From Andrena cerasifolii (taxonomy: Eukaryota; Arthropoda; Insecta; Hymenoptera; Andrenidae), in NCBI RefSeq assembly GCF_050908995.1, contig NC_135118.1, forward strand, positions 20,841,501-20,905,500: a stretch of 64,000 nucleotides of DNA, read 5' to 3'. Shown piece after piece: positions 1-12,727 of the stretch. Numbering within the stretch: the stretch's first letter is position 1; each line of letters opens with the position of its first letter. The notes beneath the pieces were generated by a model. That model was not told where the DNA came from. It worked only from the letters and a program-made list of their open reading frames with translations, and made no database searches. A program made the translations under genes and the position numbers.

Positions 1-2264
1 AAAACAGCCATAAAAAGTGTGAAATCCTACTGAAATGTAATTAAGAGTTCCCCAAATCATTATCGAAAATATTGACGACACCTTGTGGCCTATCAAATCT
101 CAGCAAGGCGGACTATTATTCTGCCTTGATCTCTATTCAGCATAATCGATTAATCCCGTCTGCGTAGACCTGGACTAAGATTTATCTACGATCTATTTGC
201 TTATCAATAACAAGCCCGCTCCTCCATTGGCTCTCGCGTTATCTGCCCACTTTTTTTTTGCAACGAACGACTTTTTTGCCCCTCCGTCTCTTTTTCGCGT
301 ACGCTTTACTTCGAGGAACGCCTCCACACGGACGATCACTTACACAATGGCCGGATAATTAGTTCCCTAATGCAAATCGATCGATTAGAAACGAGCCTTG
401 AGCGCGTCGGAGCTGCTGACGCTACGTGGGGGCTCGATTATGGTAATTACACTGGTAATAAACTTGTTCAGTCGGAATTCTACCTTTAATTGCGCCGATC
501 GGTTGCGTGATCCGTTCGAGTCCCGTTCGTCGAGCCCGTGGCTGCGTCAAACTTCACCCGAATCCCAAAGGGTAATCATGGCCCGCTAGCATCTAAATAA
601 TGTCGCGAAGCTGCCCCCCTGGCAAGCAATATCCTCCGCGGATAGGCTGACATCGAGGGCATAAGCATTCTTAGCGCGCGTTTCCCTCGCGAGGACAATT
701 ATCGGGTCTCTTTTACTCGATTCCTAGAGCCACGGAAATGTCAGCGTACAGGAAAATTCTTGAAGCTGTGACGCGTTTGGGCGTGCGTAGGACGTCGAAC
801 GCGCAGCTTTGATCGGTGATTCTGGTTTGGGGAGGAAAAACGGAGTGGTTCCCTCGCGGTTACAACGAACACGCGTGAGCGATTCGACGCTCGCGCGTAA
901 CAGTTCGTCATCGAGGCGTGATAGGTACGCGATCGAATCGCACGCGCGAAAACCATGTAGAGTAAACAGGACCGCCGGTTACTTTGCTCCAGCGCGATCT
1001 GAGTTCCCAGTGGCATGCATTGTCCGTTGTCCGGGTTCGTAAGTTACTTTCGATACGACACACGCCCGCGAGGCACGAAATAAGGTGGAAACGTATCGGC
1101 CGCGACTCCCCAGGGACAATAATTTCAACCTGTTCGCCAGCGTAGCACAGCGGACCGCTGTTTCGCGTACTTAATCGGCCGCTTTAGCCAGATAAAATCT
1201 CGTTACGCTCCTGTATACGTACGCGCGCGTGTAACACATCCGTTAGGCATGCTTAATGCCTGCAGTTAATATTTACCGTATTAATATTCATTATCGAGGG
1301 CGTGTAAACCGCCGAGATCCATAAGTGGCTGATTAACATGTGCTCGAGAATCGTCCGCGTATAAGTGAAGCGATCCCGTAGCCGTAGATAATGGTAATCG
1401 CGCCTGATAGTCGATTAATCAATATTCAACGTCGAACGGTTCCATAAATCATGTATTTAATTCGCCGCGGTTGGACACTGGACAGGATCAGTCGGTACAC
1501 AGAGACAGCTGCTTGTCCGTGTGCATACGTGTAGCAATGTACGCGGGGTATTCCATGCAGGACATAGGGTAATTCCACTTTACGTATAAAAATAGATTGA
1601 AAGTGTGGAACAAATTTGCTTGGGTAGCTGGCTCATTCGTGTCCGCGAGTTTGATGAGCCGTTGGATGCGCGAATTATCGAGTACGATTTGGCTAACGCG
1701 TCTGTCTATAAATCACTACCTCTCTTTCCGTGTTCGTGTTCCTGCACTGTCGCGCTTTTAGAGAAAATTTATCTGTTATTATACTTAAAGAGCGCTGAAG
1801 ACGTTGCTCCGCGAGTAATGATTCCAAAGACCAAGGCGTAAGTAGAAACGGCGCGTAGTACACAGACGCGGCAGTCGTCCCACTCCCCTGGCTTGAGAAA
1901 ACACGCTCGTTTTTTAAAAACTAATCTTTATTGAGTTTATATAAAAAAATAATATTTTTAAGTGTTTAATTAACTGGCGCTACAAAATGGGTTCAAACAA
2001 GCAACCAATCGTCGCCTGACAACTAGACTGTTTTTCCAGATTGCCCTCCTCATCTCCCCGCCCGCCCTGGGGAAAAGTCTGTGGACCCTCTTGCGTGAAA
2101 TCTTCAAAATCTTGGAAACGATGCTTCGTAGTAAAAGATTGTATTCTAAGAATTTAAAACGTTTTTATATGAACCACCCTCTCGTGCTTGGTTATATCTC
2201 GAATTGGAGCATATTCTGTGTGTTTCACGAGTACATTAAAAATACAAACCATGAGAATTCCATT
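1..2264. other. Gene-free unique sequence, CpG-rich to about 1900
   Basis: No exon, RNA gene or repeat could be supported here. The first 1.9 kb is rich in CG dinucleotides and short open frames on both strands. After about 1900 it turns AT-rich. Open frames are short and show no family motif. It may be intergenic or intronic DNA. Confidence 0.5.
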
Positions 2265-3148
2265 CCCTGGTAATAAGTTCGGAAGCAAAGATTGGAAACT
2301 AACGAGAAATAGGTATCGATACTTTTTATATATAAAATGCAACGGTACACATATGAAACGCATGGTAATGTTAAAAACACAAAAAGTAATTGAGAATTTC
2401 GTTTATTATATAATACAAATGTGTAGAAGAAAAAAATGTTACTTGGAAACAAGTATGGTGCATTATGAATTTACAAAGAAATAATTTATTTAATATTTAT
2501 ATTACATAGTATTTTGTGACATTCTCGCATGCACGTATCACAGCTTGTACAGGTTTTGGCATCGATGCAATCAAGATGTCACACTGTGATGGCAAAATTT
2601 GTTTCAATGACAACTTAATGGCTTCTAAAAGTTCATTCTTATTTTTAGTTTTTTTTCCCGCGTATAAATTGTTTTCAGTGTGCCCATCAATTTTCGATAG
2701 GACTTAAATCTGGGTTGTTTGCTGGGCTTCTTTGGATCGAAAGCCTTTTTGTTGCAAGTAGTTTTGAACTTTTTCGCTTTCCGAATAATGAGATAAAAAC
2801 CATGAAGTAACTTATATGCATGTATGTACATATAAATGTCAGAAAATACTATGTCATGTAAATATTGAATAAATTATTGTTGATTTCTTTGCAAAGTCAT
2901 AATGCTCCATACTTTTTCCCAGACCTTCAGTCCGTTCCATACTTATTTCCAAGCAACATTTCTTCTACATTTTTTACAACATAATAAACATAATTCTTAA
3001 TTATTTTTCTGCCTTTTCCTTTAAAATAAACCAATTTAACATTACCACGCGTTTCATACCTGTACCGTTGAATTGTATATATACAAAATATTGGAATTTC
3101 TCGTTAATTTCGTATCCTTGCGTTTGGTTCCAAACTTATTGCCAAGGG
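2265..3148 (-). mobile_element. Decayed Tc1-like DNA transposon with long inverted repeats
   Basis: The ends are long imperfect inverted repeats of about 190 bp: 2265-2460 pairs with about 2930-3148 (outer ends CCTGGTAATAAGTT versus CCTTGGCAATAAGTT read inward). Between them, on the minus strand, is the C-terminal part of a Tc1-type DDE transposase. The motif NPDLSPIEN (2690-2716) matches the family's catalytic PDLNPIEN block and keeps the third acidic residue. It is followed by a stop and frame breaks, then by a recognisable tail (LLEAIKLSLKQILPSQCD, then SMPKPVQAVIRA). The N-terminal DNA-binding part is missing. At 0.88 kb it is shorter than an autonomous element, so it is an immobile internal-deletion derivative. 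Long terminal repeats of this kind are known in several Tc1 lineages. The exact end bases and the TA duplication are not clear. Confidence 0.82.
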
Positions 3149-4952
3149 TTGCGTAACTTCGATAACGCGATATCAATTCTAACTTCATCCAAATATCGTG
3201 TCAACGAACGCGTCGATGAAACAGAAAAGAAGTCCTGTGTTGGGTGCATTGATTTCAGCGCGAATTACCTAAGTCGAAGCGGAACTACATAAAAAAACAA
3301 GGGGAATGAAAAACGTAACGGGTTGTCGCGCGTGAACCAGAAAGGTTATCTTCGGGGCAACATTCCGCGCTAAATTCCACCAGGCTTCTGTCGCGAGGTC
3401 GGGAATTCGTGACATCACGCTGCCGCGCGCGGTCAAGAAAAAGGGGCAAAGAAGCCGGGCGACAAATCGACGGTATCCGCGATCGTTCGGAAAAGCAAAT
3501 CGATTATTCGCGGCTCGGATTAACGCGAAACAGGAGAAAGAAAAAAAGAACGGCTGAAAGGTGCATTGTTGTGGCACACGTGCGTACAGAGTGATCCAAA
3601 AGGGGGATCGAAGAATTCAGGGGCACGTAACGCTCGTAGTAATACAAAAAAGTTCGCAATCGATCTACGACACATCAAGTCTCGTTGATATTCTTGATCT
3701 TCGAATCTCAACTCTCTAGATTTTTTATGGCGATAAGTGGAGACTAGTTCCATCGTTCCAAACTTACATTATATTATATTGTTCTCTAGAGTACTATATA
3801 TCGTTAGAAAAATTACATTTCCGATACATCGATAAAATTCAACAATGGTTACTTATTTTTTCTCACACGGCAACATCGAAACTTTAATTCGCGAATTTAA
3901 ACTTCAAACTTCTGAACGCGACTTAAAACAAGCGTTGTCCACGATCTGTTCCTCAAAATTTATATAAAATAACTTCATACTTTCCTTCTATTCCCGCCAC
4001 TTCAGCTTTTTCAGGCAGGACTTTTTCTACAATGATTACGAAATATCGGGAAGGCAATAAATTAACTAAGAATGCAAAATGTACCAAAAACTATACATTT
4101 AAAAAATAAGATGTTGTTGTATTAAAGTAGTTTTATTTTACTTTCCTCTGAAAAGTACTATATTTTCTCACACTGTGCATAGAGCATTATATTTTCCTGA
4201 AAAACGTTGGCAACCCTAAGTAGTTACAACGGCGAATGCAGGATTTCTACGAAGATCTCCAACCTGTATTAAGACAGAAGCTGAACACATGGAAACACTT
4301 TTCGAGAATACCGAAGTGAAAATTAGGCTGGAACGCCAATTTAAAAAAAAAATAGCCTTGCATCCATTAAGATTAATCTGCTGGAACCATGCCGGCTGTA
4401 CAGTTCCGTTGCAATATTCCTCCAACCACTGAGCGCCCCTAAATTGCTCGACGCCTTTTCTGGAGCAGCCTGTATGCACGCGAAACGAGCGCAGGACTTG
4501 CCCGTGGACTTTTCCACAAAAGAAACGTAAACTTTTTCGTTCGAATGAGGTCTGGGTGAGTTCAATGCCTCTACCTCTCTCTTTTCATTCGTGGAACAGA
4601 CGGCGGTGGTTGTATGCTCGGTCGACTATCGAGTAATACGTACACTTCGATAGCTCGACGATTACTCATGTCCGGGCGAGGCGATTAACGCGAAACAGAA
4701 AGCAATTCGACCTCGGCCGGAACCAAACTCAAGGACCAATTATCCAGCGACTGGTAGCAATCGTTTTGCGATCCAACATCGATGATGGATATCTAACGTC
4801 CGATTCGTTTCGCAGCTGGGCCAGCTATCGCTACGTACTACTCTATCCCAATTCCATCGATTTCCTTCACCTCGATCGCTCTGTATCCTCTTTTCAATGC
4901 CTTTAAGCATATCGATTCACTTCAGGAAGAACAACAAAGCGCTGCGAACGAT
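3149..4952. other. Gene-free stretch
   Basis: Mixed composition: CpG-rich around 3300-3600 and 4560-4900, AT-rich between. Open frames up to about 100 codons occur on both strands over the same bases and carry no recognised domain. Nothing else is supported. Confidence 0.4.
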
Positions 4953-5300
4953 TTAACCCTTCGTGGTCGTCACTCCTTCTTGTAATTACAAATTAGTCAC
5001 ACGAGGTTCGTTGCACCGCAACGACGTTTTTGAGTTACCATTTTAAGATTCTCGAATCATTTAACTTTTCAGTGATAACTGTACACTCCTCGTGGTCTAA
5101 TAGCTTTTTTTCTAGAAATATAAATTTTGATACGATGAGATTTGTGGTTGAGAAAATAGTTTTGGGAATAAGAGTTTTTTTTTGTTAAAATTCACTGAAG
5201 TTTTAAATGTTCATATTAAGATTTAAAAATTTACAGAAATATTGGCAAGGGAAAAAATTGTCTGGGGCAGGATACACCCCGTGTGAACGCGAGGCGTTAA
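4953..5300. mobile_element. TTAA-bounded MITE (piggyBac-type candidate)
   Basis: The 348-bp unit begins TTAACCCTTCGTGGTCG and ends GCGAGGCGTTAA, so it is bounded by TTAA on both sides, the target sequence of piggyBac-type transposons. The terminal bases are weakly inverted (about 8 of 13 match). A related sequence lies at 21050-21316, sharing an internal block (TCTAGAAAT-TAAATTT-GATA-GATGA) and the tail GATACAC-CCGTGTGA. There is no coding capacity. Assignment to piggyBac is inference from the TTAA ends. Confidence 0.6.
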
Positions 5301-5848
5301 ATTACGAACCCTTGCTTGGTCGCATAGTAGACAGACATCCTGTTACATATGTAGTACTACATTTGACACGCTTCTAAATATATTATAATATATTTGAATA
5401 AATTAATATATTATGATTAAGAAAGAAAGCAAGTTGCCTCGACTACTGTGGAGGCATTCTCAAATAACCAGTTGACTCGTGTTCTCCAGTTAATAGATCG
5501 ATCAGCTCGGTGATAAATTGCGTTTCCCGATTCCTGAAATTTCGTCGTGTCATGAACATGTGTACGCTCGCTGACTAGTATCGTTTTACTAGGAAAAAAC
5601 CACGTGTAGTAAAACTATCTCGGCGATTTCACGCCACGGGATATCATCTCTCGGATTCTTCGTAATCCTTACACGGAGGAATATGCAGCGAGCCAACAAC
5701 CGGATAGATGTAAGTGAATCTCTGATACCTCGCGATCGTAGATGACATTTGCATCGTCTTTTCCATCCTGCTATATTTAGATGTCTGCGATCTTGCGAGT
5801 CCACATTGATTCATCACTTCGCCACCGCCGCCTCAGTCAATCAACACC
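5301..5848. other. Gene-free stretch
   Basis: AT-rich to 5440, then mixed. No exon or repeat recognised. Confidence 0.35.
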
Positions 5849-6270
5849 GTATCACTTCTAGGGATGGGATCAAGTTCAATATGTACTCACGCATCCGCGT
5901 CAATTGCAGTACAAAAGTTGCACTTAGTAGATTCGAATACTACTCGTAAGAGGAGCCGTTCCATTCTACGCACTTCCAAAGTACTTAGGTTATACCAGCT
6001 TCGAACCTCAGAAAGAGTACCTGCAGGGTTCGGGAATGTACTTCCAAGTACTTCGACGTTTGAAAGAATCGAATCTCGTAAAAGTATCTAATAGAATTCG
6101 AACCCTGAAAGGCGAAAGAGAAAACTCCTGGTTAAAATACTCGTGGAAGGTTCGAATCTACTTGATCAGGATTCGATTATACTTGAAAGTACCGTTAATG
6201 TTTGTCAAAGTACCTACTTATAGAGAGTTCGAGCCTATCTCGACGAGGTTTGAGACTACTTAAAAGTTCC
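5849..6270. repeat. Degenerate repeated motif block (TTCGAA / AAGTACCT)
   Basis: Within about 420 bp the pair of motifs AAGTA(C/T)(C/T)T and (A/G)TTCGAA(C/T)C recurs at roughly 30-60 bp spacing, in varied forms (for example around 5930, 5979, 5999, 6039, 6047, 6081, 6096, 6150, 6168, 6186, 6207, 6226, 6261). Spacing is irregular, so it is an eroded tandem array or a cluster of short sites rather than a clean satellite. Open frames cross it only because stops are rare in the motif. Confidence 0.5.
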
Positions 6271-6505
6271 TACCTACTGTTTTTCTTTTTCCAAGTAGAG
6301 GAAAGTTGGGATAGTTGATTGCAGTTTTGCTTTTTTTATTAAAATACTAATAATGGTCTGCTTTGTTTGTATTTAGTTATTTAAGGTGTGATTCTTAGAG
6401 TATTCACAATGTACTTGTACAAATTTGAGAGCTGAAAACTAATTTTAATGACTGAATTCAAACATTTTTTGGCAATGACGTTATGCACACGTATCCCTCT
6501 CTGAA

Positions 6506-6990
6506 GGGGAGACTTGATCAAAAGGTTAGGGAGACTTGATCAGTGAACTTTAAGAATAAATAACACAGTAACTTTCTAAAAAAGATTTATTATCTTAGTC
6601 AATAAAATTAAATAAAGGAAATATCATAATAAGAAAGTAAACTATAACTAACTTCGAAGAATTACTGAATAAATAAAAGCGAAAAATTAAACTCTATGAC
6701 ATACAGCAACATAAATGCATTCTTAAAATACATTTCACGTAAATATCATCTGATTAAGAAAAGATGACGAAGAAAAGATTTTCCTTATCACTTTCTTTGC
6801 CGAATTTTTCTGTTTCATTAGCCGTTCTATGGTTCTTCTTTTTTATACTTACAATATTATAACAATTTACCGAATGTCCTTACTGACAAATTGTAAAGGA
6901 TCCATGGAAAAAAAATAAAAAAAATGGTTCTTTTTGGGTCATTTTCAGCTGTCCAAGTATCCCACCTCGCACACTGATCAAGTATCCCTC
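6506..6990. mobile_element. MITE with doubled subterminal motif
   Basis: Both ends carry two tandem copies of a GGGA(G/T)ACTTGATCA motif pointing inward: GGGGAGACTTGATCA then GGGAGACTTGATCAGTG at 6506-6545, and the reverse complements of GGGATACTTGATCAGTG and GGGATACTTGGACAG at about 6952-6990. The interior is AT-rich and non-coding. The ends resemble those of pogo-like elements. A further related motif (GGGGATTGTTGATCAG reversed) at 7320-7362 suggests the original element may reach about 7362. Confidence 0.55.
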
Positions 6991-7362
6991 AATGCACTCG
7001 ATTTGAAAAAGATGAAAAATGAAACTTACCTTAAATATTTATATCAATCAATAAATAGCATTAATATACCAGAAATTGCTGTTTTCATTTAACATATTTC
7101 AAATCGTTGAAAATGCAACATTCACTCGAAAAGGACGAAGAACAATGCGACCGAAATATTTTTGGCTGCAAATACGATCGAAGCTTCTAACAACATATTC
7201 TACGTTCCCGAAAGAAAACTGCAACGTGGAGTGTTGCGGCAATGTAAACATTTCCACGATATCGCGACAGCAGGCACAAATTTCCAACATACTAATTAAA
7301 AAACTGATGCCATAATATATCCCCGCTGATCAACAATCCCCATCAACTATCCCCTAATCGTG
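6991..7362. other. Possible outer part of the preceding transposon
   Basis: The end of this segment (7320-7362) repeats the GATCA/ATCCCC motif of the element at 6506-6990. A short plus-strand reading near 7155-7230 (NNIFYVPERKLQRGV) loosely resembles the helix-turn-helix of a pogo-like transposase, but frame and orientation do not fit a clean element. Low confidence. Confidence 0.25.
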
Positions 7363-10300
7363 AACTGTTCGAAACTATCCAGTCAGATTCGACCCTACTT
7401 CCAACGTGCTTCATCCTATCGCTAAATTCACTTCCACCGGGCTTGTTTATAAACAAAAGGCATCTCCCTTCTTCGTGCTCGAAACAACCGCACGGTCGAT
7501 ACTGCGTGTATGTACAATCGAAGTCGGACCTCTAGGTTCTACAGCGCGGGAAATTGCCATGGGATTGACGGGCCAACAACGAGCGTGCCGATGGCACGAG
7601 AGCCACTCTGTCAGGGCACTGAGAGAGGATTTTAATAATCACGAGGGCTCGGGATCGCGGTGTTCGTGCGCCGACGACCACGGAACATTCGAAAACGATC
7701 CACGCTAGCTGCCGTGGTGTCCGTCGTATGCACACGCCCACGTACGTGCTTACCTGTCGCTAAATTGCGCGCACCTCAAATTTCACTTGCTCGTTCTGCG
7801 TTACTTAATACGCAGAGCCGCCGCGGAGATATGATACAGAGATAAGGCGTTGCCCGCAGAAGGTACCGATCAATGCTCCCGAAGTTGGTGGCCTCCGCGT
7901 GAAACACTTGTCGCACGCCTGAGGGGCAGCTATGCAATTCAGCTCGGCCCACGTTCCATCGCAGTGACCCGCGGTCTCACCTGTCCCGATTCGTTCCCAA
8001 TGTTTGTCCTTGGCTCCGCGTTTATCCGATCGATTCGTGACTCGTCGACACTGGGCTACGACAAGGAAGTTCTTTCACTCTTACGCCTGTTTCGGCGGCA
8101 TTGCCACCGCCACGCACGAACATACCAGCGCCCGCTTTTGGGTTAAGGTAGTCCTCGGGTTCGTTTCTTAGTCGCAGATATCCCGCCTGCCACTCAGCCA
8201 GAACGCTTCCTACATATTTAGGCACCTGCTCGAAGCCTTGGGGAGGTAAACAAGGAACTCGGCTCGTTGGTCTAGCAAAAAGGCCAATAATTGTCCGCAG
8301 CTTCTTGCAACGTCTCCTTGACACGGTGATTCTCAATTTAACCAGCATCCCGTGGTAATATCGACAGACCCCGCTCCCTCCCCCGCACCTGATTCATTTT
8401 TGCAACGCGTTCGAGTGGCTGTACTCCGTCGGAGGGCCATTCAACGAGTTCAAGGAACGCTCATCCTAGTTCCAGTCGCTCATTGTTTCGTACGTGTGCA
8501 ATTAATTGAAAAGCGCCGAAGCGTGATCGTTTTCTCGTTATATCGATAGTAATCGCGGTCTGGCGTATTCGCCGAGCCCCGGTGAATCAGTCAGAACTTA
8601 TTCGCGACTGTTACACCAGCGGGAGTAAGGAGGGACTCGCTCGTTGCCGTCGAACCGGCCGGGAGTTGCCCCGAGGAGATTCCTCGGGGGAGGATAATGC
8701 TTTCGGGCTTCTGGGTCGAGAAAGTGACCGCGTAATGTTTGATAGTGAAAATGAAGGTCGAGCGAGGTAAGCGGAGAAGCGAGGCTCCCTGCCGCGGGAA
8801 AGCCTTCCCAAGCGTTTCCATGATTCGACGATAATTCCAGCCGTGGGCGGGTTGAGCTGCTGGAATGTCGCCGCATTTTATGGTCGAGATGCCCCGAGAC
8901 TCGTCATAATTCATACCGATCCTCCGAGGGATCTCCGAGCTCCGCGGGCCACTTATTCCGGATAAGCGGACGTAGCCAAGATTTCTGGCCCGCCGCGACG
9001 TTCGGACGGGAACGCGGCGTTCCTCGCCTGCGCTGCGCTTACGAAACCGACCGACTGCTCTTGGGACGAGACATAATCGCCGGCTCAAACCGGGGGGAGG
9101 GAATGGGAGAAGAAAGAGGCGAAGTGATTTACACGATTATCTTTGGGTCTTGATCCGTGAATCGCTTATTTTCAACTTGGCTCGCCGATAGCGCAGTCGA
9201 TAGATCCTTGCGTCTAAGTCGACGCGATACACCAATCCAGACTTGCCACGATTATAAAAAAGACGGATACATTGCACCGTGAAACTGTTTCGAAAGGGGG
9301 AATACATTAGCAGCAGCGATGTTAAAATCAGTGACTAATATGTTGATCAATATTGCGATAGGTTTTTGTTAGGAGTGAAAACCTGGAGGTAAAAGGCGTG
9401 CAAATATATGTATATCGCACGTAGACATTTTAATCCTTGATTCGGAAACAAAGAGGTCTAACAGCTGCACCGCGTTCTCTTCGCGCGACGTGATTAATGG
9501 AACGACGGACTTTAGGAAACTGTCCTTCGCTCTGCCTCCTGTGCAAATCCTACCGATCGATCCAATAAAAATATTTTCTAATGCCAGTTCCTACTGGGTA
9601 ACAGCCCACTGTTTCCCTCCGCTGTGTAATTAAATTGAATATTTTATTGGGCACCTTTGAGTGCAGCAATATCATATGTTAAAGAAACTTGTTAGAGGCA
9701 CGCGAGCAGCAGAAATTATTGCTTCGAACTAAGTGTTAACGACACACCATTTGAATATAAACTAATTCGTTGGTATCACTCAATTAATTTTATTACACCT
9801 GGAACTCGCCTCTTGTAAATGAATTCTCTCGATCATAGGCAGATTTTTCAAGCGCGTGGCTTGTGTAGGTGTATGCCACTGCTGATAGTTCCCGTTCCCC
9901 TGCATTTTAAGCAGATTTTTGTAGATTTTATTGCGGTACAGATTAAGGCCCATAACGTAGTTCGTCGGTATTGATTTTTTATGGATAATGTCTGTGTAAG
10001 GCAGAGTTGACAAGTAAGGACAAGCGGCGTGCAATAGGTACACGGCAAAGCTCCGCGCTGCTCGTACGGTGCGCCCCGGGTATCAGGATTGTGATATAAC
10101 GAGGCACGCGTGCTACGTGTGCTTGGCGACCTTGCATGCATCTCGAATGAAATCCAAGACAGTGAGTTGCAAATTGATCATTAATTATTGTAATTATTTA
10201 GAATGTATGTAACCGCCGAGCGTTGCGGCATAGTAAACGCGACCGAGTGCCGAGTTGAAAGGTTTTGTGACTGTTGTGCGCGGAGCTGATCGACGGAATC

Positions 10301-10555
10301 CTGTTATCAATGCTTCTGATTATCTGCCGCTCGAATGTACGAACCTCTAACGACTGCAACTCCAATCGTATTCAATCTCCAGCGAGGCTGCAGGAAAATA
10401 ACACTTTCGCAGCAGTCCAGGGATGGGAAAGGTTTTTATTTCAATAAAAATTTCGAATAAAGAATATAAGTTAATAAAATTATTCGTCGTGCGTCGAGCA
10501 AAGTTAACCCGGGTTAAGGAATGCGCGCCAGAAAATTATTTCACGTCGAATAGAG
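7363..10555. other. Gene-free, CpG-rich block (about 7400-9130) then AT-rich
   Basis: Long open frames (up to 165 codons) occur on both strands in the CpG-rich part, as expected from low stop frequency in GC-rich DNA. None shows a recognised domain or clear splice structure. From 9150 to 10555 the sequence is mixed, with nothing supported. Confidence 0.4.
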
Positions 10556-11292
10556 TTAAGGGGTTATGCCTACCTGCAAGGTCTGAAAACACAAGTATTT
10601 TCGGGATTTTTTTTAAAACACTCGAAGACTTTTTTTTAAATAAACCTTTATGTAATCGAAAGTGTACATGTTAAACTACTTGTGGTAATTTTTGCGATGG
10701 AAAATATACATAAATAAAAAAAAAATATATGCGATCTCTTGGCAGCGATATTTTTTTGTTAGTAGTTTGCGGTGAACATTCTAATTCTGACCTGGTTCAT
10801 CTGGAATAAAAAATTCGCGGGAATTTAGTTAGTATATTAGATTATCTTGTCCTTAATCTTTATTATCCCAAGATATTAATTTGCTACAAAATGGCAACTT
10901 CTCATAGGAAAAGTAGCGATTTTTACCACAGAATCGCGCTCATGTTTCATCATTTTCCATCTGTAAAATAACAACTACCCAACGGAAATGAAAAACCCAC
11001 GATTAAGGACAAGCTAATCTAATATACTGACTAAATTTGGTCGAATTTTTTATTTCTGATGAACCAGGTTGTAGCTATAGTGATCACCGTAATAAAAAAA
11101 AGCGTTGTCGGGAGATCGCTTATAATTCCATTATTTATTTAGTTATCGCATTGCAAAAAAAAAACCACAAGAACTTTAAAATATATACTTTCGAATATAC
11201 TACCGTTAATTAAAAAGAAGTCTTCAAATTGAAGAAAAAAAATTCCGAATATACTTGCGTTTTCAGACCTTACAGGTAGGCATAACCCCTTA
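10556..11292. mobile_element. Palindromic foldback-type MITE, 737 bp
   Basis: The ends are TTAAGGGGTTATGCCTACCT and its inverse AGGTAGGCATAACCCCTTAA. The two arms (about 10556-10870 and 10985-11292) remain alignable along nearly all their length, sharing for example AAGGTCTGAAAAC, GCGATCTC, ACCTGGTTCATC and AGTATATTAGATTA. The flank can be read as a TTAA duplication (piggyBac-type) or as TA within it (Tc1/mariner-type). It has no coding capacity. Confidence 0.8.
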
Positions 11293-12303
11293 ATGTTAAA
11301 GTTAAAGTAACTTTTAATCGATCCGTTATTTAAATAACTTTCTATTTAGTTGATGCCCAACTCCACAGCAGTCCACTGAAAGTGGAAGAATGAATTATTG
11401 ATCGAAATCAGTTGCATCAAGAAATTCGAACGTCGATCCAGCAAACCAGCAGTTAAATGATCTTTCTGAATTTAATAATATTCCCCGACATATTTAACAC
11501 AGTCCCCAATGGAATCTTCTCAGGCAAATGTGGCGGTCGGATTTTCCCCGGGAATCTTTTCAAACCGCTTCTCACCTGAGCAGGTCATTCACTTCCTTCT
11601 AGAGAATCCCGTGGTTTCAGTTAAATGGCCATCTTCCTCCACGGGTATTTCCGTCTTGCTATCTTCATCGAAAGATACCGTACAGGATCGCCAGTGATAA
11701 AAGATACGTGATTTCGTCGCGATGTGTGGAAATGACGCAACGAGCCGCAATTTTAAAACGGATGAATCGCAAGAAAATAATAACCGATTCCTGGAAATCC
11801 GTTTAGCTGGCAGAAGGAATTGCATCCGAGCGGTTAATCATAATGATCGAGATTCATCGGTCAGGTGAATTCGCTCGGTGCAGGTAATTGCTCTTTCCAC
11901 GTATCCTCGGGATTCCGTCGCATCCGTCGTTACATTTTCATTAAAGCGCATTCAATGGACCTGTTGTGCAGCACGCGGTTAAAACAAAGGGTACAATTTT
12001 ATACTGGACCCCTGGTTTTTGCGGGTAGATATACAGCGTTCTCGGCTCTGCCAAGGTGAACCGTCACAACAATCCCTGACGATTCTCTTCACCCGCTGGT
12101 AGTACGCTACTGGTGGCAACGGACTCTTCAAGGATCAAAAATTCTAACATGTACATATGTACGTATACACGGCTCAACGAGTTTACGGGGATCCCGAAGA
12201 AAAGGATCGGGACAAATGCCCCGAGTAACTGGGATGTAAACGAGTTCCGATGTTGTTCTTTGACGAACGTCGCGATTCTCTGCTTTTGCTTTATTCGCAC
12301 TAA
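11293..12303. other. Gene-free stretch
   Basis: Mixed composition with short open frames on both strands. No repeat, exon or RNA gene recognised. Confidence 0.35.
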
Positions 12304-12727
12304 CAAGGGGAGGACACCATGTGGTAGACATTGGTTTTGATGAGCCTTGGCACGATGGATCTATGTCGAAAATAAGTAAATAAGTGGCCGAGCGTTTCTT
12401 CCAGTGGGTCTTAATAATAGAGATATTTACATGGAAATTATTAACAATTTCATAGTGGCCGTGGGGTTGTAGTGGGTAAATATCCCACAACTACCCTGGC
12501 GCCCGCGGGGAATTCCCTTCTGGAGGCGTCAGGGTGCCTTTTGATGATATCTTCGCGTTAAAAAAAAAAATTATAAATTATTTTTTTATAATTTTTTTTT
12601 AACTTGGGGTAATCTTCAAAAGGCACCCCGACTCCTCCGGAGGGGGATCCCCGCGGGCGCCAGGGTAGTTGTGGGATTTTTACCCACTAAAACCCCACGG
12701 CCATTATGAAATTTTTAATAATTTCAT
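12304..12727. mobile_element. Foldback element family F, copy 1 (right arm truncated)
   Basis: It begins CAAGGGGAGGACACCATGTG. The left arm runs to about 12545 and is followed by an AT-only spacer. The right arm (about 12618-12727) repeats the inner part in reverse (GGCACCCCGACTCC, GCGCCAGGGTAGTTGTGGG, ACCCCACGGCCATTA) but stops in the AATTTC block, about 135 bp before the outer end seen in copy 2. Adjacent AT-rich DNA follows directly. It is homologous to 16849-17435 over its whole length. Confidence 0.85.

Noticed and set aside
510..525. GTTCGAGTCC, resembling a tRNA B box
   Set aside because: No A box or acceptor stem at the proper distance upstream.
7099..7315. Pogo-like helix-turn-helix in the 7.1-7.3 kb segment
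   Set aside because: Similarity is slight and orientation does not fit the nearby ends; recorded only as a low-confidence possibility.
8591..9088. 165-codon minus-strand open frame
   Set aside because: Sits in CpG-rich DNA where three other frames are also open, and there is no domain, splice context or family resemblance.
9182..9250. tRNA-like stretch (TAGCGCAGTCGATAG with a GCGTC/GACGC stem)
   Set aside because: The anticodon loop would have six bases and there is no GGTTC-type T-loop, so no cloverleaf can be drawn. It may be chance or a very old tRNA-derived SINE.
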